Position numbers and translations under genes: made by a program. A stretch of 25,909 nt of DNA from DASTSN01 sp035549175 (GTDB taxonomy: Bacteria > Bacteroidota > Bacteroidia > Chitinophagales > Chitinophagaceae), in the NCBI GenBank assembly GCA_035549175.1, contig DASZRL010000005.1, forward strand, positions 1 through 25,909, in the 5' to 3' direction. Positions 7,626-15,010 of the stretch are shown piece by piece. Positions within the stretch are counted from its first letter, which is position 1. The number at the start of each line of letters is the position of its first letter. A model generated the notes under the pieces. That model searched no databases and was not told the origin of the DNA. It was given only the letters and a program-made list of their open reading frames with translations.

Positions 7626-8504
7626 TCAGTCATAGTGCGGCGCAAAATGTTTCCAGACCAGGCGGGACAACTTCCGGGTCAGGACCCAGGCCTCATTGCC
7701 GTATTCCCAGCTCTGGTCCTGGTTGTGGTTGGTGCAGATGCAAAGCACGTAGGGATGGCGGGGTACGTTGACCAGGATTACTTCACTGCGCGACGCATCC
7801 ACGGCGCCGCTCTTGGCAAAGACGGCGATGGTGGGCGGGATAGCCGAGATCGCCTCCTCGTCCCAGTAATCACGGCCCAGTTCCCGCATCATGCGGATGC
7901 AGGCGGAATCTCCCAGGATCTGGCGCCGGTAGATCTTCTCCAGCAGGGCAGCCATCTCGCGGGGCGAGGTCTGACCCCACCCGTACCGGTCGCGCGCTTC
8001 CTCACGGCCCGGGGTGCGGGAGTTCACGCGGGTGACCGTAAAGCCGAGGCTGTCCAGGATGCCGTTAATGACGCTGCCGCCGCCGGCCAGGCTCTGCAGC
8101 CACAGGCTTGCCGTATTATCACTCATGGTGAGCATGAGCATCATGACTTCGCTGAGCTCAATTTTTTCACCGGACTTGAAAGAGCCCAGGATATCCACCC
8201 CGGGGTAAAGCAGGGAATCCTTATAGACCAGGGACTGGTGATAATCCAGCTCCCCCCGCTGGATCTTTTCCATGATGCCGATCAAAATCGGCACCTTGAC
8301 CATGCTGGCGGTGGGAAAAATGGAATCCCCTGCGATCGACAGGCTGCTGCCATGCCGCAGGTCTTTGACATAAACCCCGATTTCTCCGTGGAACCCCTGG
8401 ATCAGGGCGGCGATTTGACGCTTCAGTTTTTTGGTGGCCCGCTGGGCCTGGGTGGTGCCAGCCAGGGCGGTGGTCAGCACGAGCAATAATAGTATGCGTT
8501 TCAT
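7626..8504 (-). CDS. class A beta-lactamase-like serine hydrolase, exported
   Basis: A 292-residue protein with a signal peptide (residues 1-20, ending TTQA). It carries the three active-site motifs of penicillin-interacting serine enzymes: SxxK as SMVK (67-70), SDN (128-130) and KSG (231-233). These place it in the beta-lactamase2/class A-like family. The omega-loop region reads GREEARDRYGWGQTSPREMA (about 166-184), where the final part corresponds to the TTTPxxMA of class A enzymes, but the canonical ExxLN with Glu166 is not obvious. True beta-lactam hydrolysis is therefore uncertain; a cell-wall or unrelated esterase role is possible. I set the start at ATG 8504 because the signal peptide begins there. 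Upstream extension of this frame lies antisense to the transporter gene. Confidence 0.85.
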   Translation of the reverse strand: MKRILLLLVLTTALAGTTQAQRATKKLKRQIAALIQGFHGEIGVYVKDLRHGSSLSIAGDSIFPTASMVKVPILIGIMEKIQRGELDYHQSLVYKDSLLYPGVDILGSFKSGEKIELSEVMMLMLTMSDNTASLWLQSLAGGGSVINGILDSLGFTVTRVNSRTPGREEARDRYGWGQTSPREMAALLEKIYRRQILGDSACIRMMRELGRDYWDEEAISAIPPTIAVFAKSGAVDASRSEVILVNVPRHPYVLCICTNHNQDQSWEYGNEAWVLTRKLSRLVWKHFAPHYD

Positions 8505-8651
8505 GAGCGGTTGGTTATTCGAAGCGATGGCGCGGCGGGGAAGACCTGCGGGAACGCCTGTGGTGAAAATAGGCAAAAATCCGCAGCGGGCTCGCAGGCC
8601 TTCATCGCTTTCCTTCCGGGATCCGTCAATTTTTTTTCTATATTTATTGCC

Positions 8652-9896
8652 ATGATGCTTCGCCATCTTCATTTCCTGCGGTCCGTGTTCCTGCACGGGC
8701 TCACCGCATTCGGCGGTCCGCAGGCACATATCGCGATGATGATGAAAACCTTTGTTCATCAGACGCCCTATGTGACGGAGGAGGAGTTGATGGAATATAA
8801 CGGGTTCTGCCAGTTGCTTCCCGGCGCCTCCTCCACCCAGACGGTTACGCTGATCGGGTATAAGCGCGGCGGCATCCCCCTGGCCATCCTGACCCTGCTG
8901 CTCTGGATCCTCCCGGCCTGCCTGCTCATGGGGGCCTTTTCCTTCCTGCTGCATTATTTTGACAGGAAGGCCCTGCATACCGACCTGTTCAAGTTTATTC
9001 CACCCATGGCCGTGGGCTTCCTGTTGTATGCCGCCGTGATGGCCTTTCATTTTTCGGTCAAGAACACCGTGACCTGGCTTATCATGATCGTGAGTACGGC
9101 GGCAACCTATTTCCTGTTCAAGGAGCCCTGGATCTTCCCGCTGCTGATCGTGCTGGGCGGTGTGACCACCAACCTCAGCCGCAAACGGATCCCCCAGGTC
9201 GAGCGCAAACCCAAGAAAATAAAGTGGTGGAACTTCTGGCTGTTCGGCATCATCTTCCTGGCCGCCGGATTGCTCAGCGAAACCGCGCGCAAGAACGACT
9301 GGCCGCACCGCAAGCCCATCAACCTGTTCGAAAATACCTACCGGATGGGCAGCCTCGTGTTCGGGGGCGGCCAGGTCCTGATGCCGATGATGTACGAACA
9401 GTTCTGCATTCGCTCGGTGGCCGTTCGGGAAAAAAAACATGACCTGAACGTCATCACCATTGACAAGGAAGACATGTACACGGCCATGGGGATCGTGCGG
9501 GCCATACCGGGGCCGGTATTTTCCATTTCTTCGTTCACCGGGGGCATGGCGCTGCGGGATGAAGGCCCGGAGATGCAGCTGCTTGGCTGCCTGATCGGCT
9601 CGGTCGCGATCTTCCTGCCCAGCGCCCTGCTGGTCCTTTTCTTTTTCCCCATCTGGCATAACCTGAAAAAATATGCCGCGGTCTACCGGTCCCTGGAAGG
9701 AATCCATGCGGTCGTCGTGGGAATCATGATCGCATCGACCTTTTATATCATGAAGGATATTTCGCTGATTGAAGCCAAAACCATCAGCCTCATCAATATC
9801 GGGGTCATCCTGGGAACATTTTTGCTGCTGCAGTTTACGCGGCTGCCCTCTCCCCTGATCGTAATGGCCTGCCTGGGGCTGGGCTACCTGCTCTGA
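8652..9896 (+). CDS. chrA: chromate-type (CHR family) ion transporter
   Basis: A 414-residue inner-membrane protein with roughly ten to twelve hydrophobic segments in two homologous halves, as in long-chain CHR proteins. The paired family motifs are visible: FGGPQAHIAMM near residue 20 of the first half and the matching FGGGQVLMPMMYEQF in the second, plus the proline/glycine-rich ends FCQLLPGASSTQ and AMGIVRAIPGPVFSISSF. ChrA exports chromate, probably in exchange with protons or sulfate; many homologues have no proven substrate. The start is one of two adjacent ATGs at 8652/8655. A TATATTTA box (one mismatch to TAnnTTTG) ends five bases upstream of ATG 8652. It converges on nadD with 15 bases between. 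Confidence 0.85.
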   Translation: MMLRHLHFLRSVFLHGLTAFGGPQAHIAMMMKTFVHQTPYVTEEELMEYNGFCQLLPGASSTQTVTLIGYKRGGIPLAILTLLLWILPACLLMGAFSFLLHYFDRKALHTDLFKFIPPMAVGFLLYAAVMAFHFSVKNTVTWLIMIVSTAATYFLFKEPWIFPLLIVLGGVTTNLSRKRIPQVERKPKKIKWWNFWLFGIIFLAAGLLSETARKNDWPHRKPINLFENTYRMGSLVFGGGQVLMPMMYEQFCIRSVAVREKKHDLNVITIDKEDMYTAMGIVRAIPGPVFSISSFTGGMALRDEGPEMQLLGCLIGSVAIFLPSALLVLFFFPIWHNLKKYAAVYRSLEGIHAVVVGIMIASTFYIMKDISLIEAKTISLINIGVILGTFLLLQFTRLPSPLIVMACLGLGYLL

Positions 9897-9911
9897 AAGG
9901 GCCCGCCCGGC

Positions 9912-10484
9912 TCAGTTCCTGTAATACCGGTTGCGCTCGATCTCTTCCCGGACCTTGTCCGGTACCAGGTACCGGATGGATTTGCCGCGCCGGACGAGCT
10001 CGCGGATCCCCGTGGCGGACAGCTGCAGCAGGGGTGCGTCCAGCAGGGTGACCCGGGCCCCGAAAGTATTTTCCACCGCGAAACCGGGACGTTTGTATAT
10101 ATAAAGGTGATACTGGTCGACGATAGCCCGGTAGTTCTTCCATTTGTCCAGGTTCTGGAAACTGTCGCTGCCCAGGATAAGAGAGAACACATGGTCCGGG
10201 TATTTTTCAGACAGGTATGCCAGGGTCTCCGTCGTATAAGAGGGCCGGGGCAGGTGGAACTCAATATCCGAAACCCGTACTCTTGGATCGTCTTCCGTGG
10301 CCAGCCGCACCAGGTGCAGGCGGTCGTACTCGTTCAGCAGGGAGCCGTTGGGCTTGAAGGGATTCTGGGGAGACACGACAAACCAGGCCCTGTCCAGTTC
10401 CGTCTCGTTGAGCACATGGTTGATAATGATCAGGTGCCCGGCGTGGATGGGATTAAAGGAACCGAAATAGAGTCCGATTTTCAT
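9912..10484 (-). CDS. nadD: nicotinate-nucleotide adenylyltransferase
   Basis: NadD joins nicotinate mononucleotide and ATP to deamido-NAD in the cytoplasm, an essential NAD-biosynthesis step. The 190-residue product has the nucleotidyltransferase signature GSFNPIHAGH (8-17), the GSDSF substrate loop (105-109) and the SATGIR form of the SxTxIR signature (156-161). It begins 15 bases after the feoA stop and is probably read from the feoA promoter. A TATATTAG sequence touching the ATG could be an extra promoter box, but it is weak. Confidence 0.95.
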   Translation of the reverse strand: MKIGLYFGSFNPIHAGHLIIINHVLNETELDRAWFVVSPQNPFKPNGSLLNEYDRLHLVRLATEDDPRVRVSDIEFHLPRPSYTTETLAYLSEKYPDHVFSLILGSDSFQNLDKWKNYRAIVDQYHLYIYKRPGFAVENTFGARVTLLDAPLLQLSATGIRELVRRGKSIRYLVPDKVREEIERNRYYRN

Positions 10485-10499
10485 CTAATATATTGATAA

Positions 10500-10730
10500 T
10501 CAATTTTCTAACTCTACAAAAATATGGGCCGCCTCGGTCAGGCGCAGACTCAGGTGGTATCCGGCCACGCTGACGGAGACAGGATCACCCAGGGGAGCTA
10601 CCTGTTCCAGGACGATTTCTTCGCCTGGAACACAGCCCATTTCCATCAGCTTGATGTAGATGTCATTACTGCTGAACTCACGTATGATGCCCCGCTGGCC
10701 CGGTTTCAGTTCAGAAAGCTTTTTGATCAT
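10500..10730 (-). CDS. feoA: FeoA-domain protein, ferrous iron transport accessory
   Basis: A 76-residue SH3-like FeoA-domain protein (MIKKLSELKPGQRGIIREF, then LMEMGCVPGEEIVLEQVAPLGDPVSVSVAG). FeoA stimulates or assembles with FeoB at the cytoplasmic side of the membrane. I chose ATG 10730, which gives the canonical start of the domain; the longer frame from 10802 adds 24 residues that overlap ybeY on the other strand. The gene is monocistronic or leads an operon with nadD, and is about 2.9 kb from feoB. It is divergent from ybeY. Confidence 0.9.
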   Translation of the reverse strand: MIKKLSELKPGQRGIIREFSSNDIYIKLMEMGCVPGEEIVLEQVAPLGDPVSVSVAGYHLSLRLTEAAHIFVELEN

Positions 10731-10748
10731 GCAGGAAAGATAAGAAGG

Positions 10749-10756
10749 CAAAACTA
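10749..10756 (-). promoter_or_regulatory. feoA: putative -7 box for feoA-nadD, overlapping a ybeY box
   Basis: The minus strand reads TAGTTTTG, an exact TAnnTTTG match, 18 bases before the feoA ATG. A TTG at 10772-10774 is a poor -33 candidate at 15 bases. On the plus strand TACTCTTG (10755-10762, one mismatch) begins inside it and precedes the ybeY ATG by 11 bases. The divergent start points could therefore interfere with each other. Confidence 0.45.
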
Positions 10757-10773
10757 CTCTTGTTGGTTTTCCA

Positions 10774-11229
10774 ATGTTTACGAATTTTGAAATAATGGGC
10801 AAGTTATCTCCTGAAATACATTTCTTCTTTGAAAAGAAGGTTACACTCCGGGACCGCGTACGCCTGAAAGAGTTCGTGGGCCGGATGTTTCAGCAACTGG
10901 AAAAACCCTTGGGTTCCCTGAACTTTATCTTCTGCTCTGATCCCTACCTGCTACGGATCAACCGGGAATACCTTTCCCACGATTACCTGACAGATATTAT
11001 CACCTTTGATCTCTCCGGTGGTTCCGGCCCGGTCCAGGGGGAAGTCTATATCAGTGTGGATCGGGTCCTGGATAACGCAGCCCAGTTGGGCAAGACGCGG
11101 AAGGAGGAACTCCACCGGGTTATTTTTCATGGTGTCCTTCACCTTTGCGGGTTCCGGGACAAGACAGCCCGGGATCAGAAGCAGATGCGAACCATGGAGG
11201 ATTATTTCCTGGAGCACTATTTCCGGTAA
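10774..11229 (+). CDS. ybeY: endoribonuclease / rRNA maturation factor YbeY
   Basis: YbeY takes part in 16S rRNA 3'-end maturation and ribosome quality control. The 151-residue product has the family core HDYLTDIITFDL (69-80), GEVYISVDRV and the metal-binding stretch HGVLHLCGFRDKTARD. His119 and His123 match the first two zinc ligands. The third histidine of the usual HGxLHLxGyDH pattern is Asp129 here, with RDK in place of DH; I believe this variant is common in Bacteroidota. ATG 10774 is given as the start; ATG 10795 (MGKLSPEIHFFF) is an alternative that would remove seven residues. The stop is three bases before the first parS-like site. Confidence 0.92.
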   Translation: MFTNFEIMGKLSPEIHFFFEKKVTLRDRVRLKEFVGRMFQQLEKPLGSLNFIFCSDPYLLRINREYLSHDYLTDIITFDLSGGSGPVQGEVYISVDRVLDNAAQLGKTRKEELHRVIFHGVLHLCGFRDKTARDQKQMRTMEDYFLEHYFR

Positions 11230-11231
11230 GA

Positions 11232-11247
11232 TGTTCCACGTGGAACC
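11232..11247. other. parS-like site 1 (ParB binding)
   Basis: TGTTCCACGTGGAACC contains the perfect 14-bp palindrome GTTCCACGTGGAAC. The known bacterial parS consensus is TGTTnCACGTGAAACA, so this is a close match. It is the first of three at exact 40-bp spacing. Confidence 0.8.
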
Positions 11248-11271
11248 TACTGATGTCCTTTCCCGGGAAAA

Positions 11272-11287
11272 TGTTCCACGTGAAACC
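11272..11287. other. parS-like site 2 (ParB binding)
   Basis: TGTTCCACGTGAAACC matches the Bacillus subtilis-type parS TGTTCCACGTGAAACA at 15 of 16 bases. It is the strongest of the three sites and starts exactly 40 bases after the first. Confidence 0.85.
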
Positions 11288-11311
11288 TTCCGAATTGGAT
11301 CCGGTGGGGAA

Positions 11312-11327
11312 CGTTCCACGTGGAACT
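11312..11327. other. parS-like site 3 (ParB binding)
   Basis: CGTTCCACGTGGAACT again carries the palindrome GTTCCACGTGGAAC, starting exactly 40 bases after the second. The 24-base spacers between sites are unrelated to each other, apart from a TTTCCCGGGAAA palindrome at 11259-11270. Confidence 0.78.
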
Positions 11328-11384
11328 TTAAACAAGCAGGGCCTGAAAGGTCCATATGGTCATTTCCACACCCTTTAGCCTGTC

Positions 11385-11413
11385 TTTGGCCAACCTGCCC
11401 TGCCTTACCTTTG
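11385..11413 (+). promoter_or_regulatory. mnmG: mnmG promoter, Bacteroidota type
   Basis: A TTTG (-33) at 11385-11388 and TACCTTTG (-7, TAnnTTTG) at 11406-11413 are separated by 17 bases, close to the Bacteroidota housekeeping sigma consensus. The ATG of mnmG begins five bases after the box, so the transcript would start at or within a few bases of the start codon. Confidence 0.72.
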
Positions 11414-11418
11414 CGAAT

Positions 11419-13281
11419 ATGTTCCCCAAGTACGACGTCATCGTGGTAGGTGCCGGTCATGCCGGTTGTGAAGCGGCAGCCGCGGCCGCCAATCTGGGCT
11501 CCCGCGTGCTCCTGGTTACCATGAACATGCAAACCATCGCCCAAATGAGTTGCAATCCGGCCATGGGAGGAATTGCGAAAGGCCAGATTGTCCGGGAAAT
11601 CGATGCCATGGGCGGGTATTCGGGCATCGTAAGCGACCTGTCCATGATTCAGTTCCGCATGCTGAATAAATCCAAGGGGCCCGCCATGTGGAGCCCCCGG
11701 ACCCAGAATGACCGCATGCTTTTTGCCGCCAAGTGGCGGGAGATGTTGGAAAAGACCCCCCTTGTGGACTTTTACCAGGATATGGTCAAGGGCCTCCTGG
11801 TCAAAGACCGCCGGGTCCACGGTGTCATTACGGGACTGGGCCATGAAATTCAGGCGGATGCGGTCGTTTTAACGAATGGCACTTTCCTGAACGGGATCAT
11901 CCATATCGGAGAAAAGAACTTTGGCGGGGGTCGCGTGGCAGAAAGGGCCGCAACCGGCCTGACCGAACAGCTGGTTTCCCTGGGATTTGAGAGCGACCGC
12001 CTCAAGACAGGAACTCCGCCCCGGATTGATGGCCGGAGCCTGGATTATTCCAAAATGGAGGAACAGCCCGGTGACGAAGAAATCACCGGATTTTCCTATA
12101 CTAATACGCCCAAACCGGCCACCCAGCGTAGTTGCTGGATCACTTATACCCACACCCGGGTCCATGATATTCTTAAAACCGGCTTTGACCGCAGTCCCAT
12201 GTTTGCGGGACGCATTGACGGGATAGGACCGCGGTATTGTCCCAGCATTGAAGACAAAATCAATCGGTTCGCCGAACGGGACCGCCACCAGCTTTTTGTG
12301 GAACCGGAGGGATGGAATACCGTGGAGGTCTATGTCAACGGATTCAGCACCTCCCTTCCCGAAGACGTCCAATATGCCGCACTGCGCCAGGTACCTGGTT
12401 TCGAGAATGCCCGGATGTTCCGTCCCGGATATGCCATCGAATATGATTATTTCCCGCCCACCCAGCTTCAATATTCCCTGGAAACGAAGCTGATTGACAA
12501 CCTGTTCTTCGCCGGCCAGATCAATGGCACTACAGGCTATGAGGAGGCCGCCTGCCAGGGGCTCATGGCAGGAATAAACGCCCACCAGAAAGCCAGTGAC
12601 CGGGAGCCCCTCATCCTGAAACGCAGCCAGGCCTATATCGGGGTGCTGATTGACGACCTGATCAGCAAGGGTACCCAGGAGCCGTACCGCATGTTTACCT
12701 CCCGGGCGGAGTACCGCACCCTGCTACGCCAGGACAACGCCGATCTGCGGTTGACCGAACTCAGCTATCGCCTCGGGCTGGCCAAACAGGACCGAATGGA
12801 CCGGGTCATTGAAAAGAACCGCAACGTAGAGGCCATCCGGAAGGTCCTCGCCGAAATACCGGTAGAACCCGAGCAGGTCAACCCCTGGCTCGAACGAATC
12901 GGATCTGCTCCCATCACGGAAAAGCAGAAGGCACAGCGTATACTGCTCCGCCCGGGCATTGAACTCCGGGATATGCTCGCGGAGTTGCCTGCCCTTGCCG
13001 GCAGCCTCCAGTGGTATGACCTGGAAACCCTGGAGCAGGCCTCCGTCCAGGTTAAATACGAGGTATATATTGAAAAGGAAAGGGAACTGGTTCAGCGAAT
13101 GAACCAGCTGGAGGACCTGGTCATTCCCCCAAACTTCGATTATCACCGGATCCAGGCACTGGGCAACGAAGCCCGCGAGAAACTATCTCGCATCAAGCCT
13201 GGTACGTTGGGTCAGGCGAGCCGAATTTCCGGTATCAATCCCAGTGATGTGCAGATCCTAATGGTCTATATGGGCCGCTAA
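11419..13281 (+). CDS. mnmG (gidA): tRNA uridine-5-carboxymethylaminomethyl(34) synthesis enzyme MnmG
   Basis: MnmG is the FAD subunit of the MnmE-MnmG complex that adds the carboxymethylaminomethyl or aminomethyl group to C5 of wobble uridine-34. The 620-residue length is normal. It has the FAD-binding GAGHAG (11-16), the SCNPAMGGIAKGQIVREIDAMGG region, GTFLNGIIHIG, KTGTPPRI, the long PxxQRSCWITYT region, NLFFAGQINGTTGYEEAA and SRAEYRTLLRQDNAD. ATG 11419 is chosen because it follows the promoter box directly and gives MFPKYDVIVVGAGHAG; the frame open from 11356 would place the start upstream of the promoter. It follows the parS cluster. It acts on the same nucleotide as the SelU encoded at the left end of the window. 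Confidence 0.97.
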   Translation: MFPKYDVIVVGAGHAGCEAAAAAANLGSRVLLVTMNMQTIAQMSCNPAMGGIAKGQIVREIDAMGGYSGIVSDLSMIQFRMLNKSKGPAMWSPRTQNDRMLFAAKWREMLEKTPLVDFYQDMVKGLLVKDRRVHGVITGLGHEIQADAVVLTNGTFLNGIIHIGEKNFGGGRVAERAATGLTEQLVSLGFESDRLKTGTPPRIDGRSLDYSKMEEQPGDEEITGFSYTNTPKPATQRSCWITYTHTRVHDILKTGFDRSPMFAGRIDGIGPRYCPSIEDKINRFAERDRHQLFVEPEGWNTVEVYVNGFSTSLPEDVQYAALRQVPGFENARMFRPGYAIEYDYFPPTQLQYSLETKLIDNLFFAGQINGTTGYEEAACQGLMAGINAHQKASDREPLILKRSQAYIGVLIDDLISKGTQEPYRMFTSRAEYRTLLRQDNADLRLTELSYRLGLAKQDRMDRVIEKNRNVEAIRKVLAEIPVEPEQVNPWLERIGSAPITEKQKAQRILLRPGIELRDMLAELPALAGSLQWYDLETLEQASVQVKYEVYIEKERELVQRMNQLEDLVIPPNFDYHRIQALGNEAREKLSRIKPGTLGQASRISGINPSDVQILMVYMGR

Positions 13282-13434
13282 GTGCCCGGCAGAGTAGCAA
13301 ATGTTGCAAATAATTCCCATCTTGCAGCCGCTTCGAACCAGCCCTCCCGTACAACCCGGTTGCATTACCGAAACAGCCATTCGTGTCATGCTTACCGCCA
13401 GTTGCAGACCGGCTGGCCAAACCGCCAAAAAACC

Positions 13435-14814
13435 ATGACCCGTTTTACGCTTCGGAAAACCAACCGGCTGGGCCTATTCCTGGTGCTCCTGCAGCTGATT
13501 CCCGGAGCCTTCCTCGCTGCCCAAAACAGCAGCGACACCTCCCATCCTGCAAAGGCCTGGTCTGCCCACTTCCAGGTTACGGTCATCGGTCAGTCCCACA
13601 GTGGATTCCGGTCCCCGTACCGCGGACCCAACAGCCTGGCCGATACCGTGGAACCCGTAGCCACCAGCGTCAGCAGCACCCTCTATCTGGGAAGAAAACT
13701 CTGGAAGGGGGCCGCCATCTATTTCAACCCGGAAGTTACCGGGGGTAAAGGCCTCAGCTTCACCACCGGGGTAGCCGGCGCCCTGAACGGCGAGACCTAC
13801 CGCGTGGGCGCCACGCAGCCCCAGGTATTCATCGCACGCGCTTATTTCCAGCAGACCTTCGCACTCGGAAAACAGGCAAGCAACCAGTACCTCCCCGACG
13901 AAGCCAATCAGGTTGCCGGCCGGGTGCCCGCCCGGCGACTAACCCTGACAATCGGGAAATTTGCGCTCAGCGACTTCTTTGACGATAACGCGTACAGCCG
14001 GGATCCGCGAACCCAGTTTTTCAACTGGAGCTTGTGGGCCAACGGAGCCTGGGACTACCCGGCCAATACCCGCGGGTACACTTTCGGGCTTGTAGCGGAC
14101 TATACCGTACCGGGCTGGACCCTGCGCTTCTCTTCCACAGCTGTACCCAAGATTGCCAATTACAAACTCATGGAGTACCAGCCGGCCCATGCCCATTCGG
14201 AAACCCTGGAGCTCGAGCACCAGTACCTTTGGAATGGCAGGCCCGGGGCCTTTCGCCTCAACCTGAGCCGTACCCAATCGCGGGCGCCTTCCTACCAGGA
14301 TGGCCTGAAAGCCCTGAGGGATAACGACCGCTTCCTGCTCCTGGTCATAGCCGGAGATACGGAGAACATCCGCTACGGGGGAAAGAAGATGGCCATTGCC
14401 GCCAATATGGACCAGCAACTTACCCGGGACCTGGGCCTGTTCAGCCGGATCGGATGGAACGACGGACGCTACGTTTCCTGGGCCTTTACCGAAATCGACC
14501 GTACGTTCAACCTCGGTCTGTCCCTGAAGGGTAGTTCCTGGCATCGCCCCCAGGACGTGGTCGGGCTCGGCTCCGTCATAAACGGGATATCCCAGGAGCA
14601 CCGGCAATTTCTTGCCGCCGGGGGCGACGGCTTTATCCTAGGAGACGGCGCCCTGAACTACGCCCACGAATTCATAACGGAATGGTACTACAGTGCCCAC
14701 CTTTTTGACCATACCTCCCTGAGCTTCGACTACCAATTCGTGAAGAACCCCGCCTATAACAGGGACCGGGGTCCGGTCCACGTATTCGGGCTCCGCTTTC
14801 ACGCGGAATGGTAA
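13435..14814 (+). CDS. outer-membrane carbohydrate porin, OprB-like
   Basis: A 459-residue outer-membrane beta-barrel. The start ATG 13435 gives a basic n-region and a hydrophobic stretch ending LAAQN, a signal peptide. The mature part alternates in the porin manner and has OprB-family features: YFNPEVTGGKGLS, ARAYFQQTF, LTIGKFALSDFFDDNAYSRDPRTQFFNW, a late GLGSVINGIS and a terminal aromatic FHAEW suitable for BAM recognition. OprB proteins admit sugars or other small solutes. It stands alone on the plus strand, 153 bases after mnmG, with no clear promoter box seen in the gap. Substrate cannot be told from sequence. Confidence 0.82.
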   Translation: MTRFTLRKTNRLGLFLVLLQLIPGAFLAAQNSSDTSHPAKAWSAHFQVTVIGQSHSGFRSPYRGPNSLADTVEPVATSVSSTLYLGRKLWKGAAIYFNPEVTGGKGLSFTTGVAGALNGETYRVGATQPQVFIARAYFQQTFALGKQASNQYLPDEANQVAGRVPARRLTLTIGKFALSDFFDDNAYSRDPRTQFFNWSLWANGAWDYPANTRGYTFGLVADYTVPGWTLRFSSTAVPKIANYKLMEYQPAHAHSETLELEHQYLWNGRPGAFRLNLSRTQSRAPSYQDGLKALRDNDRFLLLVIAGDTENIRYGGKKMAIAANMDQQLTRDLGLFSRIGWNDGRYVSWAFTEIDRTFNLGLSLKGSSWHRPQDVVGLGSVINGISQEHRQFLAAGGDGFILGDGALNYAHEFITEWYYSAHLFDHTSLSFDYQFVKNPAYNRDRGPVHVFGLRFHAEW

Positions 14815-14917
14815 CCCGCCAAATCCGGAAATTCCTGAATCCGCCTACCCGGCTTCCCTTCCAACACGAACGCGATACCTCCGCCCATGACTGGCCGGCA
14901 TACCACCGGCCCGAACC

Positions 14918-14961
14918 CTGATCTATATCAAGTCCCATTACCAAAAAACCCTCTATCTTAC
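14918..14961 (+). promoter_or_regulatory. FNR/CRP-type operator with -7 box
   Basis: CTGATCTATATCAA (14918-14931) matches the FNR box TTGAT-N4-ATCAA at nine of ten specified bases. A degenerate -7 element TATCTTAC lies at 14954-14961, which would put the transcription start near 14966. The box centre (14924.5) would then be close to -41.5, the class II activator position. It stands about 80 bases before the membrane-protein ATG. Confidence 0.45.
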
Positions 14962-15010
14962 CGTGCTCCCCGGCGATACGCACCAAGACCCCGTTTCCCA
15001 TTACACAAAC

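Noticed and set aside
8505..9707. N-terminal extension of the beta-lactamase-like frame on the minus strand
   Set aside because: It runs antisense through the chromate-type transporter and lacks any domain. The signal peptide begins at ATG 8504.
11230..11418. Replication origin in the ybeY-mnmG gap
   Set aside because: parS sites and mnmG suggest origin proximity, but no DnaA box (TTATCCACA) is seen and the gap is under 200 bases.
10951..11844. Minus-strand frame of 297 codons over ybeY and mnmG
   Set aside because: It crosses the parS sites and the mnmG promoter and has no protein features; it is a shadow of two well-supported genes.
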